Origin: Plectosphaerella cucumerina
Taxonomy: Eukaryota; Ascomycota; Sordariomycetes; Glomerellales; Plectosphaerellaceae
NCBI GenBank assembly: GCA_020746995.1
Contig: JAGPXD010000002.1
Location: forward strand, 124,001 to 188,000
Direction of reading: 5' to 3'
Length of the DNA stretch: 64,000 bases
Position numbers and translations under genes: made by a program. The notes beneath the pieces are model-generated. The model was not told where the DNA came from, did no database searches, and was given only the letters and a program-made list of their open reading frames with translations. Of this stretch, positions 1 through 10,565 are shown in pieces (position 1 is the stretch's first letter; the number at the start of each line of letters is the position of its first letter).

Positions 1-1253
1 CCATGGCGGCCAGGCTCTCGACACTGCGCGCCAGATTCCTCTGAAGAAACGGCGTGGAGCGTTGATAGCCTGTGACAGTCGTGACTGGCATTTCTAGACG
101 TCTGCGGCGTACGGGAGCTCGAGGGCCCCAAGGCGGGGGTCGATGTGAGGATGAAGGGGGCTCCCTAGATTCCCGTTGTTGAGATGCTCGGTCTGACGCG
201 CCAGAAGGGTGATTGATCCAATGAACAGAGGTACGACAGGCCAGAACTCATCACCTGAAGAGCTCAGCGCATGGCTGGAGATCTCAAAAGGTTGGAGGCC
301 TCTGCCGATGAATATTTTCAGTCAGATCCGCGCCTGTGACTGAGCTGGATGTGAAGATATACCTGCCTCGGGCGCAGACGCGTTTCCGAGTCGTTCCCTG
401 TCAATACAGGAGACGGGGGGAGCGTGTGGTGTTTGCGCCAGCCAAATGATGAATGACCAGGGTGCATGACTAGCCTGAGGTACCAGAGTGGGTACCATGC
501 CCATTCCTCGCGTGGTTTTGCCTCGGAAATTAGGTAAGCACCTGCCCCCTTCACTGAATCACTGGTGGCGTCACCTCGAAGGACAGGCGGCGCTTATCTG
601 CTTACCTTATCCAGGCATCCTCGCCTCAGTGGTGTTTCTCCCTGTCCCTGCCTGCCCGGGTTGAGCAACGACAAACCTGTCGGAGAGAACCCAACAGCTT
701 CCTCACTCTCAACGTCACAAAATATTAGCTCAAAGACTGTAACTTCCCAGTTTATTCGAAGACTGTTTCTCGCCCAGATATAGCAGCCCGAGGAGCTGCC
801 CCAGTGCCTACAGACGAAGCCGGCGCAACGTATTTCGTTGAGTGCATCTCAGAGTTCGGACGTGAACAGGTACGTGAGTGCAGTTGAACTCCGCCGCTGG
901 TCTCCTTTGCTTGCCCCCATTCTACGCGACAGCGGTCTCGTCGAAGCATCTGCCGTATCTGGCCTGGCTTGGTCTACCTAGTCTGCACTGATTCCGGTGC
1001 TCTGGTAGAACACCCAGACCGTGCGTGGCACTTTACCTTTCCTTCATGTTGCACCGCAGCCGCTCCGAAACTTGCACAAGCACCTGGTTCATCGTTGACT
1101 ACCTAGTTCCTCGCTAACAACCGCAGCGTCAGGAATTCAGACAGCTTGGCCTAGCCATCATTTCACACTCAACCCAGGGACAGATCCAACTGCAGTGGCC
1201 ATTCGAACACACCAGCACGGTGCCCTGAGGTCCGGGCCGTCGTCCGAGTCGAG
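1..1253. other. Non-coding leader region at window edge
   Basis: No open frame here has fungal coding character or a recognisable domain. The stretch probably holds the promoter and 5' leader of the F-box gene that starts at 1254. The left end could also contain the tail of a neighbouring transcript, but nothing in the sequence shows one. Confidence 0.5.
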
Positions 1254-3620
1254 ATGCCGGGGTCCGGCCAGGGCAAGGACCCGAAGGACCCATCAACGCC
1301 GGTCCGTCGCAACAGCGTGCGTCAAGCCCGGCGACCCGCCCAATCACTCGTGCAGACGCCGCCCACGCCCAACACGATCAGAGATTCCTACACGACACCG
1401 GCTCGCGCTCGCTCATCGGCGCGACTGCGCCATATTGCGGATTCATCTCAAGATAGCGCAAAGACGCCGGTTCTGAGTACGAACCAGATGACCCGTGGGT
1501 CCCGATCTCGGCGACGGGGTCGTAGTGCCCCAAGCCAGTCCCAAGGTGACACCGTCGGTGGTCCCGCGACAAGGTTGAAGAGGTCCCGTCCGAGTATCAA
1601 TTACGACGAAGCAACCTCATCGGGTGAGAGCTCCAACAACGAGACATCGTCAGATGAGGAGACTTCAGACACCGACAGGAAAGACCGAAGTGGCGACGAC
1701 AATCAATCTCCCTCCACAGGCGAGACAGAGCGGAGGACCAGCGCCAGATTGCAAAAGGCCAAGATCTCTCCGAGCAGTCGTCGCCTTCCTGCTTCTCCAC
1801 ACGGCACACCAAAGCCACGCAAGGCACTGCGGCTACCGTCTGGGGAACGACGTGTTGTTCAGCAGCAAGCCACGCATCGGAAAACATCTGGCCCGGGCCG
1901 ACCGGCCAGCAACGCCATCATACCGGACTGGCAGGGCTCTCTGCCACATCTGGTATGGGTGCAGATCTTGACATACGCCGCGTTGACTCCTGGGCCCTTC
2001 GAGATTGACGTGAGCTGTCTAATGAAACTAGCCAGGCTCTGCAAGGCCACCCTCGATCCGGCCATGACTGTGCTCTACCGAAACCCTCCGATAACCTCTG
2101 AACATAATTTGTTCACACTGATTACGCTGCTGCGACGACCACCTTCGCGGCTGATGTTCAACTACCGAGCGAGAATACGGAGCCTTCATCTTGACCTATC
2201 GGTCCTCTCTCTGACTACCAACACATACACCTCGTCCCAGAACCTCATTCAGAATCTGGCCCAGCTCAGTGATGTTGCCATCGTCCACCCTCTGGACAAG
2301 CCGCCGTATCGGAGCCTCGATGCCACCATCCGATGGCACTACCCCGAAGATTTGTTCCGGGGACTCCAAGTGGCAGAGGATGCGTCAGAGGCTCTGATGG
2401 ACAAGACGAAGCCAACGAGGCTAACAAGCTGGACGTGGAACGAGCGGTTCGTAAAGCCCGGTACGCATGTGGAGGGCCTCGCTTCGATACGACAGATTCA
2501 CTTGGGAGAAAACTTCAACTCTCTCCGACGAGTCAAGTTTGTCAACTTTCAGCTACCCTCCGTGCGTGACGGCGGGTCTGTCCGGAAATCTGAGGAAGCG
2601 TTCGCTGCGCTCCACGCCAAGGACCAGGAACACACGCAGCTCATGGCAGACGCATTGGCCGCCCTGCCACATTTGACCCATGTTGCATTCGAGTCGAGCA
2701 CGTCGGTGAACACCGAACTCCTCCCGCTGCTGCCGCGCGGCCTGAAAAGCCTCGAGCTTATCAACTGCTGGGAGATCACATCGGAATCTTTTAGCTCTTT
2801 CCTCCTCACCCACGGCCACTCTCTAGAGTCTTTGGAGCTTCATTCCAACCAGGCGCTGAACCTGTCCTTCCTGACAACACTTGGGAAGGCATGCCCATGC
2901 CTGGCAGAGCTGCGGATGAATCTTCTCTACTACCGCCACCACGAGTTTCTTGACGACTCGGACCCCTTCTACGACAATCTGTTGTTGGAGCACGAAATTC
3001 CCAGCTGGCCTCCACGCTTGCGCGTGCTCGACATGGAGAACCTCCGAGGATGGAGCGCCGGTGCGGCAACGATGTTCTTCCAGTCCCTGGTCGACAGTGC
3101 CGCCAATCTCCGGGACCTCAGACATCTGTCCGTCAAAGCGATGATCGATATACCGTGGCGCGAGCGGAGTGGGATCCGTCAAGGCTGGCAGGACAAGCTA
3201 ACCAAGGTCTTCCTTCGCCCGCTCGTACCCCCCGCACGTCTTACCAGCATACGCCGGCCCGCAGCAAAGGACTCGGCCAAGCAGAAAGTGCTTGCTCCTT
3301 CCGACAATTCATCCGCGGGCCCCTCGAGGCGCAGTAGCCGCCTGAAGGAAGACAGCGCCGCGGCCGAAGCACGAGAAGACATGCAAAGCCTCCGAAATCA
3401 GGTTCCATTGCCTGTCAGGACCTCAGGGCGCTCAGCGAATACACAGGCGGCTGATGACGAAGCCGACAGCAACAACGCGATTGTTGGCGGTCTCTGTGAG
3501 GTTGTGGAGATTGTCATCGACAACCAGAAGCCGCGAGAACAGCAATTCGGCATGGAGGACTTCCTCGACGAAATGGACACGTCGGGGTCAGAAGGGGATG
3601 CGGAATGGAACGGACGATGA
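1254..3620 (+). CDS. F-box / leucine-rich repeat protein
   Basis: A single uninterrupted frame of 788 codons starts at an ATG. The first 220 or so residues are basic, Ser/Arg-rich and look disordered, with acidic Ser/Glu patches. An F-box-like helix follows at about residues 229-280 (SLPHLVWVQILTYAAL, then a Leu-rich second half). Irregular leucine-rich repeats run from about 465 to 630, with phrases such as LKSLELINCWEITSE and LESLELHSNQALNLSFL. The C-terminal 130 residues are again charged and low in complexity. Proteins of this plan are usually substrate adaptors of SCF ubiquitin ligases, where the F-box binds Skp1 and the repeats bind the target. The target cannot be read from sequence. 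The basic tails suggest a nuclear or chromatin role, which is inference only. The gene converges on the carboxylesterase, 262 bp away. Confidence 0.8.
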   Translation: MPGSGQGKDPKDPSTPVRRNSVRQARRPAQSLVQTPPTPNTIRDSYTTPARARSSARLRHIADSSQDSAKTPVLSTNQMTRGSRSRRRGRSAPSQSQGDTVGGPATRLKRSRPSINYDEATSSGESSNNETSSDEETSDTDRKDRSGDDNQSPSTGETERRTSARLQKAKISPSSRRLPASPHGTPKPRKALRLPSGERRVVQQQATHRKTSGPGRPASNAIIPDWQGSLPHLVWVQILTYAALTPGPFEIDVSCLMKLARLCKATLDPAMTVLYRNPPITSEHNLFTLITLLRRPPSRLMFNYRARIRSLHLDLSVLSLTTNTYTSSQNLIQNLAQLSDVAIVHPLDKPPYRSLDATIRWHYPEDLFRGLQVAEDASEALMDKTKPTRLTSWTWNERFVKPGTHVEGLASIRQIHLGENFNSLRRVKFVNFQLPSVRDGGSVRKSEEAFAALHAKDQEHTQLMADALAALPHLTHVAFESSTSVNTELLPLLPRGLKSLELINCWEITSESFSSFLLTHGHSLESLELHSNQALNLSFLTTLGKACPCLAELRMNLLYYRHHEFLDDSDPFYDNLLLEHEIPSWPPRLRVLDMENLRGWSAGAATMFFQSLVDSAANLRDLRHLSVKAMIDIPWRERSGIRQGWQDKLTKVFLRPLVPPARLTSIRRPAAKDSAKQKVLAPSDNSSAGPSRRSSRLKEDSAAAEAREDMQSLRNQVPLPVRTSGRSANTQAADDEADSNNAIVGGLCEVVEIVIDNQKPREQQFGMEDFLDEMDTSGSEGDAEWNGR

Positions 3621-3882
3621 GGCTCACTGGACATGGTCAGATTCTAAGATGCCCCCCTTGGTGCGAACATGCTCGATACCCATACATTTCGCGCTGTATT
3701 CTACTCCACTATAGCTTATACAGAAGCATTTCGCTCATAGCCAGTCACTAGTATCAAGCCCAGCGGCAACATCGCAACTTGACCACGGAAGTCATCAGTG
3801 ATGCGGTGGTGTTTCATCTAAGCCCGTCGTATTTGTCTGGAAAGACTTGGAGGCTCTCACGGAATATTCAGGAGAGTCCTAC

Positions 3883-5660
3883 TTACTTCCCGTCTGTCCC
3901 CATACCCTGGCTTAAGGGCATCTTTTCCCACCAGAACCGACACCTCTCGATCTCCAAGCTCGACAGCCTGCGCACACTCGTCGGGGTTCCCCGAGAACGC
4001 CCGCCCGCCCTCTCATCATTGCCTTGGCCAAACACCAGCACCTCTCCCGCCTCCGGCAGAGCACCCTCGGCAAACGGGCTGATGAACCGCGGCCAGTGCG
4101 TCCCCGTCGCCTCGTGGCTCGAGAAGACCAGGCTATCCTCACCAACGGGACTGGCGACGAACCGACTGAACAGCCCATGCATCATCTCCGAGACGTCCAC
4201 CAGCCCATCATGGGCGCCCAGGCTCTTAACGTCACGAGCAACAACGTCGCCCTCGGATCCATGGTTAGCGGCGGCGAACGGCTCGCCCCTGGCGGCAAAC
4301 TCATAGACGTAAACGGGCGTCCCGGCCTGTGCGTTCCGGTGTGCCGTGAGAAGAACAGGGGCAACGTATGCTTGGTCTGCGTATGCCGCAGCCAGTCGAC
4401 AGAACTGGGGAGAGGTTCCTGGGGGTCGTGGGAGATATGCGTCACTTGGCGCGTCGGCGGGGTCAGGGTACAGCGCTGCCAAACGTTCGAGGTCGGCAGC
4501 GGATAGGCCGGGTATGAGAGTCTTGAAGAAGGCGTTGAAGTCCTCGGGCGTGGAAGCCTTAGTCTCGGCAAGGAAGATGGCGCCTTCGTGGGAGTTGAAG
4601 CCGGTGATGACAGGAATCAGCGCGCCAGATGGCGGTGACGACGTTGTGCGGTGCACGGGTATGTCGGGGATGATGCCTCCTTGGCCGTCGATGACGGGTT
4701 GGAAGGGCCAGCGGAGGGAGTTCTGGTTGGGGACCCAGACGGCGGCGGCAGCATCGAGGATGGATTTCAGGGGCATGGCCTGAAGTTGTTCGACTGTTTC
4801 TTCGGGCGTGAGCTGGAGAGATATGCTGCAGGAGCTGAGGAAATCCCGGAACTGGCTCTCCTGTCTCTCGTGCGTGGGTGCCAGGACGGAGCGAGCTGTG
4901 GAAGCGCCAGACTCGAGAATGGCCTTGTGGAACAGCAGTCGTGCCGGGTCTGCAGAGAGCATGTGGTGCCCGATCTACAGACATATGGTGAGTACTATGA
5001 TCACGGGTAACTGCAAGTCTCCCCAGGGGACTTAAGACTCACGGAATGTGCTCCGGCGCTGACCCCCATGACAGTGACATTCTCAGCATCACCCCCAAAG
5101 GCATGTATATTGTCTTTCACCCACTCCAGGAGCGCCCTCTGGTCTCTCAGGCCCAAGTTGAGGCACCCCTCGCTCTCCCCGACGCCGGAGGAAAGGAAGC
5201 CCAACGGCCCCAGGCGGTAGTTGAAAGTGACAGCCACAATGTCCCTCGAAGCGTGTCCAACAAAACTCGCCATATCCCTCTCCGCGCCTTTGCCAAAGTT
5301 GAAGCCTCCGCCATGAACATAGACTACGACAGGCAACTTCAAATCGGCGCCGCTGTCCGTGACTGGGCGGAAGATATCTGCATTCAGACAGTCTTCGGAC
5401 ACGCCCCAGCCCTCGGCTTCATCCATGCTGCTCGCAAACGTCGGACACAGTGGCCCGTGTCTGGTCGCATCGAACGACTTAGTCCCTGGAGGAACAGGAC
5501 TTGCCGGCCTGAAGCGGCCCTCGGGGGTTGCAATTCTGGCATAGGGGATTCCCCGGAATGCCTCGACTGCTTTTGGGAGCCCGGGGCGGTCGGCATCAGC
5601 TGTGAGAAGCAGGCCACGATAAGTGCTCTGGGGCAGCCGGATTGTCGGACCGTCCTTCAT
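3883..5660 (-). CDS. Type-B carboxylesterase/lipase, alpha/beta hydrolase
   Basis: Two exons are read on the minus strand: 5660-5043 and 4974-3883. They are split by a 68-nt GTGAGT...CTGTAG intron that interrupts the nucleophile region in phase 0. The product is 569 aa. A longer in-frame start exists only at a TTG, so the ATG at 5660 is used. The oxyanion-hole motif HGGGF lies at about residue 116. The nucleophile elbow GVSAG carries Ser201; Glu336 (FNSHEGAIF) and His461 (LGAHDG) complete the triad. The family hydrolyses carboxylic esters. The substrate is unknown, and the GVSAG elbow differs from the more usual GESAG. No signal peptide is evident, so a cytosolic enzyme is likely. A GTAAGT overlaps the stop codon, so a further short exon cannot be fully excluded, but the C-terminus (CRFWWEKM) looks complete for the family. 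Confidence 0.9.
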
Positions 5661-6132
5661 GTTGGCTACGTTCAAGTTTGCTGAGTGATTGTGATGGCCG
5701 TGGGACGAAGAGAAGCAGGTCGAGTAGCGTCGTCAGCACAGCCTACGAGAGCTAAACAGCACTGAGGAGCCTCGGCATCTACTAGTATAGCCGGCACCTC
5801 ATCGAATCACCCCGCATATTGCCCAACTCGCATCTGTCATCACTACCAGCGAGACTTTGCCCATTTCCAATACTTTATAAAGTACGTGATTGCTGTCAGC
5901 AGAGTAAAGACATATAGTACAGTACGAACAGAGCGACAGACGAAGTTCAATGTGCCGCGACGCCTGCAACCGAATGCCACCCCATCCCTGACACAATCCA
6001 ATCCAAATAAACTCCTCCAGTGCGTGCGTGCTACCCCTTAGGAAAAGAAGAAGAACGGGAACTTCCCGAGCGCCAGACGACCCGACGCTTGATAGTAAAA
6101 CACATAAGATATGGAAAGACTGCCCTCCGGCC
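5661..6132. other. Intergenic, carboxylesterase promoter
   Basis: This 472-bp gap lies between the 3' end of the 603-aa protein gene and the start of the carboxylesterase, both on the minus strand. It should carry the esterase promoter and the upstream gene's 3' UTR. No coding signal is visible. An AT-richer patch with TTATAA-like sequence lies near 5875-5885. Confidence 0.5.
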
Positions 6133-8169
6133 TCACATGGAAGCCGCAACCTTGTCACCCAAGGTCGCCGTCGAGATCCGACGTCGTTGCTGCTCCCTAA
6201 ACTCGCGGCCGGCCTGTCGACCTTGCTCGGCGGCGAGGTCGCGTGCCGCCTTAGCAGCCATGCTACGCTGCCGCCGCTCCTGCTCCCGTACCGCGACATA
6301 CGAGTTGTCCTGATCGTACAGTTCCTTTCCCCGAAGCCGTTGACGCTCGACAACCTCGTGAGGCACAGGGGTCCGTTTTGCGCCCGCACTGCCCGTCGAT
6401 GCTGACGTGTTCCGGCTACTCTGGGACTCGTCCGTCCCCGTCGTCCTGCCGCGTGAAGCCGTACTGGCCGTGCTGGCATTGCTAATGTTGCTTGCCGATT
6501 TCCGCAGAGATGGGCGAGATGAGAGCCCGATGACCGACGTCCGCTTGGAAGCTGCCGCTACCGGCTCCGCAGCCGCCTGTCGCGGTCGTACAGGATCCTG
6601 GCTGTCCTCGCTCGACGCCTTCACGCGTCGGGCACGGCTCGCAGCCGTCTCTCGGGGATAGTTTGCCGGCGTAGCGCTACTGCGAATAGGCGCCGCCTTG
6701 AACTCACGCCTTTTTCGTTCCTCCTCGGCCTCTTTCTGGAGCATCTTCTCATGCTGCTCCTTCTTCCGACGGGAGATGGCCTCGCCGGGCAGCTCGAACC
6801 TCGCAACGGTCGGCGCCCTCAACGACTTTGCCCGCTGGGGCATGGCAGATGCCGGGGTCGCTGGGGTTGCCTGAGCAGATCGTCGCAGTTCGCGTTGCTC
6901 CTTGAGGCGTCGAGCCACCGCCTCACCCGGGAGCTCAAACGTCGGCTTCGTTGGCTTCGCTGATGTGGCCGGGCTGTTTGAGAAATCTTGGCCCGAGAGT
7001 TGTCGTGTGGCAGCCGGCTTCCTGTTTGCTGGTGCTGTGCCCTGAACATGCGGCTTGGTGCGGGCATCTCCTTCTCTTATGTTCATGGATGCTGATCTCC
7101 AGAGTGACGGTCGCGACTGCGTTGGTTTGACCCGGACCGATGCGGACTTTGACTCCACGCCGGTCACGGTTCCAGAGAGACCTGATTTGGCAAGCCGGCC
7201 ACCCACCGCTGGGGACTGACGTGTCTCGCCCGTGGAGTTGAGCTTTCGGACTTGAGAGGCATCATGCAGTGCCTCGAGATCATCCTCGAGTTGATCGAGG
7301 GCCTCCACCGAGTCCTCAATGCGGCCTGGGGAGCTGCCCTTAGAAGAAGGGACCAATGATATCTGACCAGGCGCTATGGTAATTTCGACAACAGCATCGT
7401 CCTCCACGGGTGAGGCACATGGAATAAAGAGATCGATAACATCTCCGTCGGCCTTGCCGGCGACGGGTGGCGAGGTCAACCTCACGATGGGCTCTGAGGG
7501 GGCCATGTCGCTGTTCCGGTCGTCAAGCCAGGACGAGCCGAGCTTACTTGCATTACAGGTAGGCCGAAGCTCCGTCGCAAGGAGCCTGAACACCTCCGAG
7601 CAGGTACCGTCTCCTCCAAGGTTCTGTGGCTGCTTCAGCAGGTTGCACCCATACTAGTGGTGTACGACCGCGGGTCGGGTGGTGCGCGTGTGATGCGAAG
7701 GGCTGAGATCGTGCGTTGTATTGAGGATCCAATCGAAGAGGCCGGCCAGGTGTCTTTGGAGTATCGCGGTTTCGCTATGGGCCTGAATGGACCGGACGGG
7801 GTTGATGATGGGTTCTGTGGTGCAGGGCACACAGGTCAGACTGGGCCTCTCCAAGCTTTAGGGTGGGTAATGAACACGGCTCGGGGTCAACCTACCTGGG
7901 GATGAACGTGGGGTAGGACAGTAGAGATCCGGGTCCTCGTCACTGGTCTCGCAGTCTTCCTTGATGACGGAGAGCTCCTCGATAAGACAGTCTGTGTCGA
8001 CGGAGGAGTGGGCTGGACGGCGCTGTGGAAGTTGTTCAATGTGCGAGCGAAGCTCATCGAGTCCCAGAACCGGGACCCCGGGGTAGCTCTTTATCGGAGT
8101 CGGGGCACTCGACGCCATTGTTTGATTAGTTCCGTTGACGATGACCGGGGTGCGAAATTGGGTTCCCAT
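6133..8169 (-). CDS. Uncharacterised protein with repeated LPGEA motif
   Basis: Three exons are proposed: 8169-7896, 7814-7655 and 7510-6133, giving 603 aa. Intron 1 is GTAGGT...CACCACAG (phase 1). Intron 2 is GTATGG...GGAACAG, 144 nt, phase 2, with a CTTGAC branch site. The large last exon lacks an ATG near its 5' end, which supports upstream exons. The N-terminus holds a short conserved-looking block (LGLDELRSHIEQLPQ) and a helical segment, LQRHLAGLFDWIL. The middle is Ser/Arg/Lys-rich. Two copies of a motif follow, FELPGEAVARRLKEQRE at 336 and FELPGEAISRRKKEQHE at 383, and then a weaker third (NYPRETAASRARR). The C-terminus is a basic coiled helix rich in RQ/ER. I do not recognise the family and assign no function. 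An alternative start is the internal ATG at MASSAPTPIKSYPG. Confidence 0.72.
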
Positions 8170-9354
8170 TTCGGCGGAGTTGGCGGTGGTGGTGTTAGTA
8201 CAATTACTCGTACGTGTACAGTGTAGAAAATGGTGATGAACTCGTGCTGTGCCGATATCAAACCATGAGACGAGGCGGAATCGAGTGAAAGCTGGCTATC
8301 GATGCCCTACTTGCAATGTTGTGATGCAGACGAGAGGTCCGGGGATGAAGCGGTTTTGAGGGCGCGCACACATGGGCTGAAGTTGCTGTCACGCAGCTTG
8401 CATGTGCCCACGGTGGATTCCTTCTCGCCAGCAGAACCCCATGCACCATCCAGGCAGGTGCCTCGGCAGGGGACCAACAACGGGATGAGGTGATCTGCAG
8501 GGTCCATGATTCCTTCCATTGAAGATGTTGTAGAACAGGTCATATTGTCGTGACGATGCAAGGCCTGCCTACCTAGGTACTACGGCACTCGTAGGTCCTT
8601 CCTTCCATGCTGTAGGTACGTACCTACGAGGTAGCTACCCTGAAGACCAATGTTGCACCTACGTATCTCGCGTTGCGATTGAGAACCTCGAGGCCATGAA
8701 CTGTCCGCTGGCCCTGGAAAGCATCGCCCGCTCGTTATGGGCTCGATCGTCAAGCCTCCACCCCTGAAGAAGTTGGGCATGGCAGCTAGAGGCAGTGCGG
8801 TTGAGTTGATGGTGCGATAACACAACCCTGCTTCGAGCGCACCAAATGCCACTGCTAGCGATTCGCCCGCCATACATATACTCTCGTCCTGAGCACCAGG
8901 GTAATCTGTAACGGAGTTTCGCCAGTCTTCAGCGCCGTGGCACCGAGGCTGCCAAATGCGCTAGTGACCACTGCACCAGGGACACAGGGCTTTGCCGCGG
9001 CTGAGGTGCGGCGTGAGCATGTCCTCGCTTCCAATCAGCGAAGACGTGGAATGCGATGCCAGCCCTAGCAATGGCAGTGCGCAACGGGGTCGTTTGCCGG
9101 CGGGAGATTCCCACGTATACCGGCAGGACGGGAACTGAGTCTCTCTTCCATCCCCGAGGGAGTCAGGGAGACGTGATGATCCAGTGTTTTGGGTCTGTTG
9201 ACGACGAGTTCCAAGCAGGGAGCTATATCCGCCTGGCTTGGGACGGTAACAGAACTCCGCCCGGCGTCGAGTTGCCTGAGGCATTGTTTGGTATTCCGCT
9301 GCATATATGTGCCGACGGGCGCATTTCCAACTTGGACATGGCGGTTGTGCGCCA
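8170..9354. other. Intergenic region with TAGGTA palindromes
   Basis: This gap of about 1.2 kb lies between the start of the 603-aa protein gene and the 3' end of Dad2. I see no credible gene. It contains a cluster of ACCTACCTAGGTA-type sequence at 8565-8645, including a perfect 16-bp palindrome at 8612-8627. Confidence 0.5.
8612..8627. repeat. Perfect 16-bp palindrome GTAGGTACGTACCTAC
   Basis: The 16 bases equal their own reverse complement. About 40 bp upstream lies a related palindromic block, TACCTAGGTA. Both are built from the TAGGTA/TACCTA word. They could be a dimeric transcription-factor site or a cruciform-prone repeat. The sequence alone does not decide which. Confidence 0.7.
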
Positions 9355-9934
9355 TCAGGGGCTTCTCTTCTCGGCCTCCTGCTCGGCCAGCTCGGCTTGA
9401 GCTTGCAGGGATGGAGCGTGCTCGGTCGGGATACGGACGAGAGTCAGGGGCAGAGGAGGGGCAGTTGGGTCTTGCTCGGCGGGAGCAGACGGAGGTGTGT
9501 TCGCGTTGGGCTTTGCAAGTTTTGCTGTGAAGGTTGCAGGTTCAGCCCGGCTCTTGATCTCTCCCACGCTCCGAAGGGGGCCAGTGCATAAGCAGGTACT
9601 TACCTGACGCCATGTTGATAGCACCAAGCACATTATGCCAGTTGCCGATAACGGTAGCAATTGCTGTGTGGGTTCTTGTCAGTGGCTTGAGGCGTCCGAG
9701 CTGCGGCCGGAGCCTCAACGTACCTTCTGTGCCGTCGGATAGTGTTGATAGCTGCTGCTCGAGAGCCTCCATCTGGGAGGCAACCGCAGCGCTCATGTCC
9801 CGCAGCTGCTTCAGACTCTGAAGCTCTGCTTTCTTTTCTTCAATCCGTGCGATCAAAGCCGGCGAGGGGCCACCGGAGTTGGAATTTGAAGCGCCTGGCA
9901 TTCGAGGTGGCATTGATCGTGTAGGGAAAGACAT
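9355..9934 (-). CDS. DAD2: DASH complex subunit Dad2
   Basis: Three exons on the minus strand (9934-9724, 9663-9604, 9524-9355) encode 146 aa. Both introns (GTACGT...CACACAG and GTAAGT...TTCACAG) are phase 1. The joined core reads RIEEKKAELQSLKQL, then MEALEQQLSTLSDGTE, then VIGNWHNVLGAINMAS, which is the characteristic Dad2 sequence. The C-terminal extension is Pro-rich with LVRIPTEHAPSLQAQAE. In fungi Dad2 is a small coiled-coil subunit of the ten-protein DASH/Dam1 ring, which couples kinetochores to spindle microtubules in the nucleus. Its start lies 614 bp from the divergent shugoshin gene, so both may share a promoter region. Confidence 0.95.
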
Positions 9935-10548
9935 GACGACGGGCGAGTGTATCCAGTTGATATGATTGCGACACTGGTGAGAGGTCCTGCGGGTGCTGAA
10001 TAGGCCTGCTGGTGACGGAAAACGGCGACGAAATGGCTTTGTGATTTTGTTGCGATTGTTGATACACCTCAGTCGGGGTCAACATGGCGGGGTCGTGTCA
10101 CTTGCACAACTCGAACGCTGCTCTGTGACTGCACCAAGTGTGGACGGGAATCCTTGGATGCTCGTGGTGGGCTGGTGGGGTCCTGTGGTGAGCGGACTTG
10201 ACCCGCCGCGCCCCCAGCAACCAATGCACGCATCGCCCACCACTGTCACCGTCGGCGCTAGTCCAGAAGTGGGCATCAGTAAACAACCCGGGGTGCCGCC
10301 TATGAAATTTGTCCCCAACCACCGTCACCGCTTCCCGCAAAGACAACTTCTACCTACCATTTTCGACACACCAGAACACACCCATTCCGAAGCTCGCTCA
10401 GGCTGCAGTTCCTCAGTCACGATCTGTCGCACTTTGGGGCAAAGTTCTGCGGTCAAGCAGACGTGAGCCCGTGTATCATCATACATCTCGCACTCTCCAA
10501 CCCACCCAACCCACCCCATCTGTCCCTCCGACAACACCAACATGAGCC
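9935..10548. promoter_or_regulatory. Bidirectional promoter region Dad2 / shugoshin
   Basis: This 614-bp gap separates two divergent start codons. It must hold both promoters and both 5' leaders. I see no MCB (ACGCGT) element or other certain cell-cycle site by eye. The last 60 bp before shugoshin are C/A-rich leader sequence. Confidence 0.6.
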
Positions 10549-10565
10549 ATGGCCCGCCTCAATGA
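10542..10565 (+). other. Upstream ORF overlapping shugoshin start
   Basis: ATG AGC CAT GGC CCG CCT CAA TGA opens 7 nt before the shugoshin ATG in a different frame and stops inside the shugoshin coding region. The first ATG has A at -3, a good context. The second has G at -3 and G at +4. Ribosomes would need leaky scanning or re-initiation to reach shugoshin, if the transcript starts upstream of 10542. Confidence 0.6.

Noticed and set aside
3780..3889. Possible extra 3' exon of the carboxylesterase via GTAAGT overlapping the stop
   Set aside because: The existing C-terminus already matches the usual family end. A downstream CTTAG acceptor exists but yields only a short tail without support.
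7612..7653. 42-nt intron joining exon 2 and 3 of the 603-aa protein gene in phase 0
   Set aside because: It is shorter than normal fungal introns. The 144-nt GTATGG...AACAG alternative has a better branch site and keeps frame.
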